From Jeotgalibacillus salarius (GTDB taxonomy: Bacteria; Bacillota; Bacilli; Bacillales; Jeotgalibacillaceae), in contig NZ_SORX01000003.1 in the NCBI RefSeq assembly GCF_004405125.1, forward strand, positions 62,001 through 126,000: DNA of 64,000 nucleotides, written 5' to 3'. Positions 16,037 through 24,196 of this stretch are shown here, piece by piece. Each line of letters begins with the position of its first letter. Position 1 is the first letter of the stretch. The notes under the pieces are model-generated. The model did no database searches. It saw nothing but the letters and a program-made list of their open reading frames with translations, and was not told the origin of the DNA. The position numbers and the translations under genes were made by a program.

Positions 16037-16107
16037 GAAAGGATCCTCAACACAGGGCAGCGTAAAACGAATGTTCTTCGCCACCGCTCTGGGTTGAGGA
16101 CCCTTTC
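16037..16107 (-). ncRNA. Long hairpin element downstream of cstA (candidate structured RNA)
   Basis: Fifteen bases at 16037-16051 pair with 16093-16107. On the minus-strand RNA the only non-Watson-Crick position is a G-U wobble, while on the plus strand it would be an A-C mismatch, which suggests the RNA is read from the minus strand. An inner AGCG/CGCT stem extends it. No strong T-run follows, and a second ordinary terminator lies 100 bases on, so this may be a 3' UTR stability structure or a small RNA. The rest of 15805-16135 shows no gene. Confidence 0.5.
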
Positions 16108-16135
16108 ATATATTCACTGAAACGCCTTCATTATT

Positions 16136-17593
16136 TTAGGCTGATTGATCCAGATCTTCATCCACAACAATCGGACGCAGTCCTGAATCGCTTGCCGCAA
16201 GACGCGCACGTACTGTATAGAAAAACGCCACAATTGATCCGGCTGTGATCACAGCCGCTCCGACATATGCAACACTAATCGGCAGTTGGAATCCGATTTC
16301 TGCATTGAGAATATAAGTGAACGTTGCCATTGTGATAAATGCCGCAGGGACCGCTGCAATCCAGAAATTTTTACGCTGGAGTGCCAGATACATTGCACCT
16401 ACCCATAAAGCAATCATCGCGGTTGACTGGTTTGCCCAGGAGAAATATCTCCACAACAGATTGAAATCAACCTGTGTCAGTACGGTTGAAATCACAAATA
16501 GCGGTACTGCAATCCATAGACGGTTGGACATCTTCTTCTGACCCACTTTAATATAATCCGCAATAATCATACGCGCACTTCTGAATGCAGTATCGCCTGA
16601 TGTAATTGGAAGGATGATAACCCCGATAATGGCTAGTGTTCCGCCAATTGCACCAAGTGTTGTAATTGAAACTTCTCTTACAACTGCAGCTGGTCCGCCC
16701 GCAGCCAGAATTTCATTCAGGTTTGCTCCGTTAAACAGCGCCATGCCGGCAGCTGCCCAGATCATTGCGATAATACCCTCTAAAATCATCATGCCGTAGA
16801 AGATTTTTCTTCCCTGACCCTCTTTTTGTGTTGTTCTTGAAATGATTGGTGACTGTGTTGCATGGAAGCCTGACAGTGCCCCGCATGAAATTGTCAAAAA
16901 TAACAATGGAAATACTGCCAGTCCGGCCGGATGCATGTTCTCAAAAGTCATTTCAGGAATCGGATGCCCTTGAACGACCAGTGCACCACCAATTCCAATC
17001 GCACTGATCAAAAGCAGCGCGCCAAAGATCGGATACAAGCGTCCGATGATTTTATCAACCGGAAGCAGTGTTGCGACAACATAATACAGGAAGATGCAGA
17101 CGATAATTGCGCCCATTGTAATCCAGGCTGGTGAAATGTCTGCAATTAATGCTGCCGGTGCCGTCACAAATACAGTTCCGACAAGCACCAGTAAAAGGAT
17201 TGAAAATGCATTTACTACATGTCTGAAAGCTTTTCCTAAAAATTTACCCGCAAGTTCAGGCAGGTGAGCACCTTTGTTTCTGATCGAGATCATCCCTGTT
17301 AAATAATCATGAACCGCTCCGGCGAAAATACAGCCGAATACAATCCATAAAAATGCAACAGGTCCGTAAAGCGCCCCCATGATCGGTCCAAAGATTGGCC
17401 CAACTCCTGCAATATTCAGTAATTGAATCATTGAATTTCTCTTTGTATCCATCGGCACGTAATCCACACCATCAGCATTTGCATATGCTGGTGTCATCCG
17501 TTCTTCTTTCACCCCGAATACTTTTTCTACAAACTTTCCGTACGTAAAATACCCAACAATTAAAATGGCAATTGCGACGAGAAATGTAACCAT
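16136..17593 (-). CDS. cstA: CstA-family transporter (pyruvate/peptide type)
   Basis: A 485-residue membrane transporter of the carbon starvation protein A family, with about 14 hydrophobic segments. Key stretches are 'YVPMDTKRNSMIQLLNIAGVGPIFGP' (fragment, residues about 45-72), 'GAVHDYLTGMISIRNKG' and 'LSGFHATQSPIISRTTQ'. E. coli CstA and BtsT import pyruvate; older work assigned peptides. At 485 residues it is shorter than E. coli CstA (about 700), as is usual in Bacillota. Ribosome site GAGGGGG precedes the ATG. A candidate promoter TTGTCC-N17-GATAAA lies on the minus strand at 17660-17632, just downstream of a CACGTTAAC half-site of LytTR type. The regulator genes are immediately upstream. 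Confidence 0.88.
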   Translation of the reverse strand: MVTFLVAIAILIVGYFTYGKFVEKVFGVKEERMTPAYANADGVDYVPMDTKRNSMIQLLNIAGVGPIFGPIMGALYGPVAFLWIVFGCIFAGAVHDYLTGMISIRNKGAHLPELAGKFLGKAFRHVVNAFSILLLVLVGTVFVTAPAALIADISPAWITMGAIIVCIFLYYVVATLLPVDKIIGRLYPIFGALLLISAIGIGGALVVQGHPIPEMTFENMHPAGLAVFPLLFLTISCGALSGFHATQSPIISRTTQKEGQGRKIFYGMMILEGIIAMIWAAAGMALFNGANLNEILAAGGPAAVVREVSITTLGAIGGTLAIIGVIILPITSGDTAFRSARMIIADYIKVGQKKMSNRLWIAVPLFVISTVLTQVDFNLLWRYFSWANQSTAMIALWVGAMYLALQRKNFWIAAVPAAFITMATFTYILNAEIGFQLPISVAYVGAAVITAGSIVAFFYTVRARLAASDSGLRPIVVDEDLDQSA

Positions 17594-17703
17594 TTATGTT
17601 TCCCCCTCATCTTTTTTGTATCCGCTTACATTTTATCGCCTCCGTTCATTTTTTGGACAAGAATCGGTTAACGTGACATTTATTCAGGTTGAAAAGTAAA
17701 AAT

Positions 17704-17747
17704 AAACGCCTGAACTGTATGAAGAGAATCTTCACAGTTCAAGCGTT
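17704..17747 (-). terminator. Intrinsic terminator at the end of the two-component operon
   Basis: A long stem (GAAACGC-TGAACTGT-TGAAG type, 17704-17725 with 17730-17747) that includes the last codons of the response-regulator gene and is followed by TTTATTTTT on the minus strand. It separates the regulators from cstA. Confidence 0.78.
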
Positions 17748-18451
17748 TCCCGTAACTCTTTTACATAATTTCTACTGACTGGAATCAGTTTTTGGCTATT
17801 TCTTACTTTCAATTCAAATACATTGGTACTCCATGATACGAGCTCTTCGACTTTTTTGATATTCACAAGATAGCCTTTATGAACCCTGAAAAATGAGTAA
17901 TGTTTCAGTTTCTGCTCTAGTTCTTTGAGCGACAATTTAGTCGGATACGTTCCTTTTTCACTGACTAAAAACGTATCCCGCCCTTCTCTGTAAACGTATA
18001 AAAGTTCATCCGGCTCCAGATAAATAATCCGGTCTTCGCTCTGAACAGCCAGTCTTCCTGTAGACGGTGGTTTTACTTCAGCCGGCTTCAACCTTATCTT
18101 CAGACGATTGACAGCCTGCACCAGCTGCTTTTCGTCAAATGGTTTTAACAGATAATCCACCGCTTCAACACGAAAAGCTTTTACGGCATAATCCTGATAG
18201 GCTGTTGCAAATATAATCGCCGGCGGTTTTTTCATATTCTGAAGCGTTTCTGCAAGCTCGACGCCATTCATACCGGTCATTTCAATATCCAGAAACAATA
18301 CGTCCGGCTCTTTTGTCAGAATGATCTCCATTGCTTTTTCAGCAGACGGCGCCTCCCCGATCACTTGAATATCAGGGTGCTCTGATAAAAGGTGAAGTAG
18401 TTCCTGTCTGCTAAGCGGCTCATCATCAATAATCACTGCACGTATTTCCAT
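17732..18451 (-). CDS. LytTR-type response regulator (LytR/BtsR-like)
   Basis: A 239-residue transcription regulator. The receiver domain (1-120) has acidic residues Asp9-Asp10, phospho-acceptor Asp55 in 'VLFLDIEMTGMNG', the Thr of 'FATAYQDYA' and Lys104 in 'LLKPFDEKQL'. The LytTR DNA-binding domain fills residues 138-239 ('YVYREGRDTFLV', 'FFRVHKGYLVNIKKV', 'SRNYVKELRETLEL'). I start at ATG 18451, two bases after the kinase stop and with GAGGTGATG in the kinase 3' end as ribosome site. Its target is probably the adjacent cstA gene. Confidence 0.9.
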   Translation of the reverse strand: MEIRAVIIDDEPLSRQELLHLLSEHPDIQVIGEAPSAEKAMEIILTKEPDVLFLDIEMTGMNGVELAETLQNMKKPPAIIFATAYQDYAVKAFRVEAVDYLLKPFDEKQLVQAVNRLKIRLKPAEVKPPSTGRLAVQSEDRIIYLEPDELLYVYREGRDTFLVSEKGTYPTKLSLKELEQKLKHYSFFRVHKGYLVNIKKVEELVSWSTNVFELKVRNSQKLIPVSRNYVKELRETLEL

Positions 18452-18453
18452 TG

Positions 18454-20214
18454 TTACATCACCTCTTCCAGACGCTTCGCATTCGGGCATGGGACTGAAA
18501 AGCTTATTACTGTGCCTTTCCCTTTCTCTGATTGAATCGACAGCCTGGATTTTTCATCTATCATTTTAACCAGGCGTTCATTCAGATTATACAGGCCGAT
18601 CCCTGTTCCTTTTTCTGATGCAACCGGACTTTCAAGGAGAGAAGTAATTCTGGCTGATTCAATTCCTTCACCGTTATCTTCAACCTCTATTTTAATACGG
18701 TTTTCTTCTTTATTTGCTCTGACAGTTAATTTACCGTCTTCACTTTTCCCCTTCAACCCGTGCTTAACAGCATTTTCAACGAGCGGCTGAAGTGTGAGTG
18801 GCGGCACTGCCGCTAACAGTGCTTCATCTTCAATATCATAATAGACATCAAGCCGGTCATAAAACCTCGCTTCTTCAATGGATAAATATGATTTCACATG
18901 CTCAACCTCTTCACTCAGCGTTGACACCTGGCGCGTTGTACCCGCCAAATTCTGCCTGAAAAATGCTGAAAGAGAAATTAACAGCTTTCTCGCATGGTCA
19001 GGGTTCGTTCTGATCAAAGAGACGATTGTATTGAGCGCATTGAATAAGAAATGCGGGCTGACCTGTGCCTGCAGCATTTTAATTTCTGATTCCCTGGCAA
19101 GTTCTTTGTGCTTTTCACCGTCTGCAATTTCAAGCTGGTGGCTGAGTAATGTCGATAAACCCCTAATCAGTTCAAGCATAATTGGCGAGATCATTCGCTC
19201 TGAAGAAAAATAGACCTTCAGTGTTCCGATTGTCTGATCTTTTCTTTTCAGCGGCGCAATGACAGCTGCCTGAAGCATACAATCCGGATTATCACACTGA
19301 ATAGATTCTTTTCCAACGGTTACCCCCTGACCGGATTCAATCACATATTTCGTTGCTTCTGTCCGGATCTCTTCCCCTGTGCCATGGTGATCAAGCCCCT
19401 TGCCAATATGGGAAAGAATTTTATTCCGGTCCGTAATTGCAACAGCTAAAGATGGAATTTCCTCATACAGAATAGCGCACACTTCTCCAGCTGAAACAGG
19501 CGTTAACCCTTTTCGCATATGTGTCAGCGTCAGGTTCGCGATTCTAAGCGCCTTTTGAGACTGGACAGCTCCCATCCGCTCTTCCTCCTGAACGACACTG
19601 CGTATAATGAGTATAAATAATGCTGTTCCGATTCCATTTGCAATAATCATCGGCAGACCAATATCCTGTACAAGTGCCAGTGCCAGATCAAACGGACGCG
19701 CAATTCCAAGAATGATTAACATCTGCACTGCTTCTGCAGATGCCCCTACAATAAATGCAACCTGCGGAGTGACAATCCTGTTTTTCTTCTGTTTCTTAGA
19801 AATAATGCCGGCAATTGCACCTGCGACTATTGTTGCAAGACCACATGCAAAGCCTGTAAAACCACCCAGGAAAAAGCGGTGAGCACCTGCAATAAGACCT
19901 GCACCCACACCGATTCTCCAGCCGCCAAGCAGACCTGCTACGACAACACCAAGTACCCTTGAGTTTGCCAACGCTTCATCTTCATTTAATACTGTTGTCC
20001 ACCTGTTCATTGAATCATCAATGGGGTTCACAACAATACCTGTATACGTTCCAATAATCCCAAAGCAGCCGAATACAATAACTAAAATCAGCCGCTGCCT
20101 GAAGTTAATTTGCAGCTGTGCGTCAAAGAGTCTTCTGAAAAAGGGCAGTCTCGTCAGCAGGAAAGCAACTGTTACGATAATTCCAAGTCTTTCAAGCATT
20201 GCGAGTACAAGCAT
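18454..20214 (-). CDS. LytS-type sensor histidine kinase
   Basis: A 586-residue membrane sensor kinase. The first 205 residues form the 5TM-LytS (5TMR_LYT) sensor with six or so helices, residues 225-360 a GAF domain including the 'CDNPDCMLQAAVIAPL' stretch typical of LytS, and the C-terminus a His_kinase/HATPase pair with the phospho-acceptor His388 in SPHFLFNALN, N-box 'LVENAVKHGLKG' and G-box 'GTGIGLYNL'. In E. coli BtsS and in Bacillus LytS the related sensor responds to pyruvate and controls pyruvate uptake genes; here it sits beside cstA, which supports the same role. Ribosome site AGAAGGTGA. Confidence 0.9.
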   Translation of the reverse strand: MLVLAMLERLGIIVTVAFLLTRLPFFRRLFDAQLQINFRQRLILVIVFGCFGIIGTYTGIVVNPIDDSMNRWTTVLNEDEALANSRVLGVVVAGLLGGWRIGVGAGLIAGAHRFFLGGFTGFACGLATIVAGAIAGIISKKQKKNRIVTPQVAFIVGASAEAVQMLIILGIARPFDLALALVQDIGLPMIIANGIGTALFILIIRSVVQEEERMGAVQSQKALRIANLTLTHMRKGLTPVSAGEVCAILYEEIPSLAVAITDRNKILSHIGKGLDHHGTGEEIRTEATKYVIESGQGVTVGKESIQCDNPDCMLQAAVIAPLKRKDQTIGTLKVYFSSERMISPIMLELIRGLSTLLSHQLEIADGEKHKELARESEIKMLQAQVSPHFLFNALNTIVSLIRTNPDHARKLLISLSAFFRQNLAGTTRQVSTLSEEVEHVKSYLSIEEARFYDRLDVYYDIEDEALLAAVPPLTLQPLVENAVKHGLKGKSEDGKLTVRANKEENRIKIEVEDNGEGIESARITSLLESPVASEKGTGIGLYNLNERLVKMIDEKSRLSIQSEKGKGTVISFSVPCPNAKRLEEVM

Positions 20215-20318
20215 AAGATCACCTTCTGAATTTTTGTTAACGCTATCATATCACCTTTTTAAATAAATGGAGAACCTGAATTCTTCATATGATAAGCTAA
20301 AGATTAAGAGGTGAAAAA

Positions 20319-20660
20319 ATGAATTCGACACAATTTATTCACGGTCGTAAAGTATACGGTGCAGTAACTGATTCTGAGACAAGATGTGTCCATTACCACA
20401 GCGAACTAGATATTATCGCGATCAAGTTTTACTGCTGTGGTCGTTACTTCCCATGTGTCAGCTGTCACAATGAGCATGGTTGTGACAACAGACAGGTGTG
20501 GCCTTCAGAACGTTTTGATGAAAAAGCAATTTTGTGCGGAAAGTGCGGAATGGAACTCACCATAAGTGAATACTTAAAGTCAAATTCCCAATGTCCATCA
20601 TGCCATTCGCACTTCAATCCGGGGTGCAGTCTGCACAAACACTATTACTTTGAAGCATAA
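20319..20660 (+). CDS. CHY zinc-finger protein
   Basis: A 113-residue cysteine- and histidine-rich protein of the CHY zinc-finger family, named for its Cys-His-Tyr signature (here 'CVHYHSELDIIAIKFYCC' starting at Cys23). Further ligands are in 'PCVSCHNEHGC', 'CGKCG' and 'CPSCHSHFNPGC', enough for about three zinc sites. Bacterial members are uncharacterised; the mitochondrial Hot13 relative acts in metal/redox handling. Ribosome site GAGGTG five bases before ATG. It precedes the hydrolase gene by 80 bases. Confidence 0.88.
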   Translation: MNSTQFIHGRKVYGAVTDSETRCVHYHSELDIIAIKFYCCGRYFPCVSCHNEHGCDNRQVWPSERFDEKAILCGKCGMELTISEYLKSNSQCPSCHSHFNPGCSLHKHYYFEA

Positions 20661-20740
20661 CCATTACTCTTTATAGTTGATTAAAAGCTTCATAGTGTGT
20701 TTAGATGATAGAAGAAAAAGTTTGTAAAGGAGTTGCCCCT

Positions 20741-21535
20741 TTGCTTCATTATCGTTCATATTTTAAACAGCAGTCCCTTCCCTGGGTGACGTTCATTCAC
20801 GGTGCGGGAGGCAGTTCAAGCATCTGGTTCAAACAAATTAAAGAATATAGAAAACATTTTAATGTGATGGTAATCGACCTGCGTGGTCATGGTCAGTCTG
20901 AACGCGGCCGCTGGAGAAAAGGCGATACATTCAAAGATATTGCAAAAGAAATTGTTGATGTACTTGATGAAGAAGGAATCCGACAGTCGCACTTTATCGG
21001 AATCTCACTCGGAACAATCGTTGTGCAGACGATTACAAGCGAGTACACTCAGTACGTAAGATCGCAAACACTATGCGGTGCAATCATTCAACTTGATATC
21101 CGTACGAAATTTCTATTGTGGGTAGGCCGCACAACGAAGCGCTTTATCCCATACATGCTTTTATATAAGCTGTTCGCATGGATTATTATGCCGAACCGCC
21201 GTCATGAAGAGTCCCGTCTTGCTTTTGTTAATTCAGCAAAGAAGATGTGCCAAAAAGAATTTATCAAGTGGTTTTCACTTACAAAAATGATTAATCCTTA
21301 TTTGTCGAAACTTCAGCTCGATCATAAAGGCATTCCTACCTTCTTTGTTATGGGTCAGGAAGATTACCTTTTCAGAGCACCTGTTGAAGAGCTTGTCAAA
21401 CGTGACCCATCCCTAAGTTACGTTACAATCCGTAAATCAGGACATGTTTGCAACATTGATCAGCCTCAGGAATTTAATGACCGCACAATTGAATATATAT
21501 TACAGCAGGAAGAAATCCTTTCTGTGACCGGCTGA
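20741..21535 (+). CDS. Alpha/beta hydrolase
   Basis: A 264-residue alpha/beta-hydrolase-fold enzyme. The oxyanion region is 'FIHGAGGSSSIWFKQI', the nucleophile elbow is GISLGT with the catalytic Ser at about residue 89, the acid is in 'GQEDYLFRAP' and the His in 'KSGHVCNIDQP'. The substrate is unknown. I choose the TTG at 20741, eight bases after AAAGGAG, giving MLHYRSYFKQ; an ATG at 20705 in the same frame has no ribosome site. It carries its own terminator. Confidence 0.85.
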   Translation: MLHYRSYFKQQSLPWVTFIHGAGGSSSIWFKQIKEYRKHFNVMVIDLRGHGQSERGRWRKGDTFKDIAKEIVDVLDEEGIRQSHFIGISLGTIVVQTITSEYTQYVRSQTLCGAIIQLDIRTKFLLWVGRTTKRFIPYMLLYKLFAWIIMPNRRHEESRLAFVNSAKKMCQKEFIKWFSLTKMINPYLSKLQLDHKGIPTFFVMGQEDYLFRAPVEELVKRDPSLSYVTIRKSGHVCNIDQPQEFNDRTIEYILQQEEILSVTG

Positions 21536-21552
21536 TTCTTAGCCGGTTTTTT
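21527..21552 (+). terminator. Intrinsic terminator of the hydrolase gene
   Basis: ACCGGCT pairs with AGCCGGT around a seven-base loop, followed by TTTTTTC; it overlaps the stop codon. Confidence 0.82.
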
Positions 21553-21614
21553 CTTTATCTGCATCTCTACTAAAGTAGATTAGTATATAATGAACAAAAA
21601 GGATGGTGATTACC

Positions 21615-21995
21615 TTGTTAAAAGAATTTAGAGAGTTTGCCATGCGCGGAAATGTGCTCGAGCTTGCAATTGCAGTAGTACTTGGTGCTGCATTTGGAAA
21701 AATCGTCACTGCGCTTGTAGAAAATATTATTATGCCGTTCGTAGGAATCATCCTTGGCGGAGTTAACTTTTCAAGTCTTATCGTAACGGTTGGAAATGCT
21801 GAAGTTACATACGGAATTTTCATTCAGGCAGTCATCGATTTTATTATCGTCGCATTTGCGATCTTTCTGTTTGTGAAATTGATCAATCGTTTCAAACGTA
21901 AAGAAGAAGCAAAAGAGGAAGCAGCACCTGTAATTGATCCTCAGACCGAGCTGCTGACTGAAATCAGAGATTTACTAAAAAAAGAAAGCATGTAA
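21615..21995 (+). CDS. mscL: Large-conductance mechanosensitive channel
   Basis: A 126-residue homopentameric channel that releases solutes on hypo-osmotic shock. It has the N-terminal amphipathic '[20 protein letters not shown]' (fragment), TM1 with '[18 protein letters not shown]', TM2 '[18 protein letters not shown]' and the charged C-terminal helix. I start at TTG 21615 (MLKEFREF, as in the family) rather than the ATG at 21603, which lies inside the ribosome site region AAGGATGGTGAT. It complements the osmolyte importer at 11459. Confidence 0.93.
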   Translation: MLKEFREFAMRGNVLELAIAVVLGAAFGKIVTALVENIIMPFVGIILGGVNFSSLIVTVGNAEVTYGIFIQAVIDFIIVAFAIFLFVKLINRFKRKEEAKEEAAPVIDPQTELLTEIRDLLKKESM

Positions 21996-22000
21996 ATGCA

Positions 22001-22034
22001 AAAATTCCGCCGGGAGCTCCGGCGGAATTTTTTA
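22001..22034. terminator. Bidirectional intrinsic terminator
   Basis: A 13-bp perfect stem (AAAATTCCGCCGG and its complement, loop GAGCT) between the convergent mscL and appC genes, with T-runs on both sides. Confidence 0.92.
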
Positions 22035-22928
22035 AGTTTTCATTTTAGGATCAAGCGCATCTCGCAATCCGTCTCCCATTAAGTTAAATCCAAGAACAGC
22101 CAGCATGATCGCAAGTCCCGGGAAGAACAGCGTCCAAGGTGCCTGTACCAGTAGTGCCCTCGATGCAGCAAGCATTGCTCCCCATTCAGGTTCTGGTATT
22201 TGTGCACCCAGCCCAAGGAAACCGAGCGCTGCTGCTTCCAGAATAGCTGTTGCAATCGCAAGTGACCCCTGTACAATGATCGGCGTCATTGAGTTAGGTA
22301 ACACGTGTGAAAATAAAATACGGCTGTCACTCATCCCAATCGCTTTTGCAGCCATAATATATTCCTCTTCTTTTACACTTAATACGCGGGATCTGATTAA
22401 ACGTCCGAAGTTCGGAATATTGATAATGGCTATTGCGATCAGTGCGTTTCTAAGTGATGGGCCAAGGATTGAAACAACCGCAATCGCCAATAGAATACTA
22501 GGGAACGCAAGCATGATATCAAAAATACGCGAAATAATCGTATCTACCCACTTACCATAATACCCGGCGATAATCCCGAGCATACTTCCAACTATGGCAG
22601 AACCCACTACTGCCAGAAAGCCTACAGTCAACGAGAGTCTTGCACCAAAAACAACGCGGGAAAAGATATCACGCCCGAAGTCATCTGTGCCAAACCAGAA
22701 GTCTGATGACGGGGGCTGCAGTCTGTTCGGAAGATCCTGTTCATTAATTCCCTGCGGTGCGATTAACGGTGCGAAAATCGCAATCAGAATAAAGAAAAAT
22801 ACGATACTAGTACCAACCAGTGCAATTTTGTTTTTCCTGAATTTTCTCCAGGCCTCTTTCCACGGGGAAATTGTTTCCTCCTGAGGCGATTTATTAACCG
22901 GATCCAGTTTTTGAGCTGGTTCACCCAT
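22032..22928 (-). CDS. appC: Oligopeptide ABC transporter permease AppC
   Basis: A 298-residue OppC/DppC-type inner-membrane permease, last gene of the app operon. It has the N-terminal 'EAWRKFRKNKIALVGTSIVF' (fragment), the extracellular 'FWFGTDDFGRDIFSRVVFGAR' (fragment) typical of OppC, and the ATPase-contact loop 'EYIMAAKAIGMSDSRILFSHVLPN' (fragment) near residue 195. Six membrane helices are expected. Ribosome site AGAGGAG before ATG 22928; 31 bases after appB. Confidence 0.9.
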   Translation of the reverse strand: MGEPAQKLDPVNKSPQEETISPWKEAWRKFRKNKIALVGTSIVFFFILIAIFAPLIAPQGINEQDLPNRLQPPSSDFWFGTDDFGRDIFSRVVFGARLSLTVGFLAVVGSAIVGSMLGIIAGYYGKWVDTIISRIFDIMLAFPSILLAIAVVSILGPSLRNALIAIAIINIPNFGRLIRSRVLSVKEEEYIMAAKAIGMSDSRILFSHVLPNSMTPIIVQGSLAIATAILEAAALGFLGLGAQIPEPEWGAMLAASRALLVQAPWTLFFPGLAIMLAVLGFNLMGDGLRDALDPKMKT

Positions 22929-22959
22929 GTTCGGTCACTCCTCTCCTGTCTATATTTCT

Positions 22960-23964
22960 CTAGTTATAACGAATCCGCGGATCGATGATTGAGTAAAGAA
23001 TGTCTACAATCAGATTGATCATGACGAAAATGAAGGCTACGATAAGAATACCGGACTGAATAACTGGATAATCACGAGAAGATATTCCCTCGTAGATATA
23101 GCGTCCAACCCCCGGCAGTCCGAAGATTGTCTCAGTCAGTATCGCCCCTCCAAGTAGTAACCCCGTCTGCAGACCGATAACTGTAAGGACAGGAATAACT
23201 GCATTTTTCAAAGAGTGCTTATATACAACCCAAAACATTTTTTCACCTTTCGCACGCGCAGTACGGATGTAATCTGATTTCATTACTTCAAGCATACTCG
23301 AACGTGTCATACGTGCGATGATTGCCATCGGAATGGTTGCCAGCGCAATTCCGGGCATAACCAGATGTTTCAATACAACGACAAATTGATCAAAACGGCC
23401 CTGAATCAACGTATCTAATAAGTATAAGTTCGTAATAGCATTTACCGGATCACGAACGTTTTCACGTCCTGTAGTGGGAAACCAGTCCCACTGAAGAGAG
23501 AATTGATACTGCATCATTAGCCCAAGCCAAAAAATCGGCATTGATACACCAACAAGCGCAAGCACCATTGCTGTATAATCAAACCATGAATTTTGGAACC
23601 ATGCAGAAATGATTCCTGCATTCACACCAACAATGACAGCAATCACAATCGCAAAAAATGAAAGTTCAAAAGTTGTTGCCAGATATGGCCAGATTTCTTC
23701 ATTTACCGGCGTTCTTGTACGAATTGACTCACCAAGATCACCAGTCATCAAATTCCCCAGATACTGAAAGTACTGAACGTACCACGGATTATCCAATCCC
23801 AAAGATTCTCTGAGAGCCGCTACAGCATCCTCAGTTGCCTGCTGTCCAAGAATAACGAGCGCAGGGTCTCCAGGGATCGCACGAATAATCAGGAAGACAA
23901 TAAAAGTCATTCCCAGCAATACAGGAATCAGCTGCAGTAATCGTCTAATAATATACTGGAGCAT
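22960..23964 (-). CDS. appB: Oligopeptide ABC transporter permease AppB
   Basis: A 334-residue OppB/DppB-type permease pairing with AppC to form the channel. It begins MLQYIIRRLLQLIPVLLGMT, has the family's 'RAIPGDPALVILGQQATED' near residue 30 and the coupling loop 'YIRTARAKGEKMFWVVYKHSLKNA' (fragment) near residue 235. I prefer ATG 23964 to the in-frame GTG 23970, because GAGGGGTGA is better spaced for it. A hairpin lies between this gene and appA. Confidence 0.9.
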   Translation of the reverse strand: MLQYIIRRLLQLIPVLLGMTFIVFLIIRAIPGDPALVILGQQATEDAVAALRESLGLDNPWYVQYFQYLGNLMTGDLGESIRTRTPVNEEIWPYLATTFELSFFAIVIAVIVGVNAGIISAWFQNSWFDYTAMVLALVGVSMPIFWLGLMMQYQFSLQWDWFPTTGRENVRDPVNAITNLYLLDTLIQGRFDQFVVVLKHLVMPGIALATIPMAIIARMTRSSMLEVMKSDYIRTARAKGEKMFWVVYKHSLKNAVIPVLTVIGLQTGLLLGGAILTETIFGLPGVGRYIYEGISSRDYPVIQSGILIVAFIFVMINLIVDILYSIIDPRIRYN

Positions 23965-24149
23965 TTTCACTCACCCCTCAAAGTTCAACATGATGTTTTG
24001 ATATGTAAAACAAATAATTTTTTGAAACAGGATTTTTAACAAGTCCAGCTGGTTACCGTGCAGCACTTCTCTTTCTGTGTCGTGCACTCATCCCGTCTCT
24101 TAAATGTTGTTTTGAGAAAGATTTTCCTTTCTCATTTTTCAACAAAAAG

Positions 24150-24179
24150 CGGGGAAAGGCGAATGTTCACCTTCCCCCG
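24150..24179 (-). terminator. Hairpin after appA (partial terminator)
   Basis: On the minus strand CGGGGGAAGG pairs with CCTTTCCCCG (one G-U) and is followed by GCTTTTTG. Placed inside the operon after the receptor gene, it would give more receptor than permease mRNA, a common arrangement. The remaining 170 bases up to appB hold no gene. Confidence 0.72.
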
Positions 24180-24196
24180 AAAAAGGTCTTGCTTAA

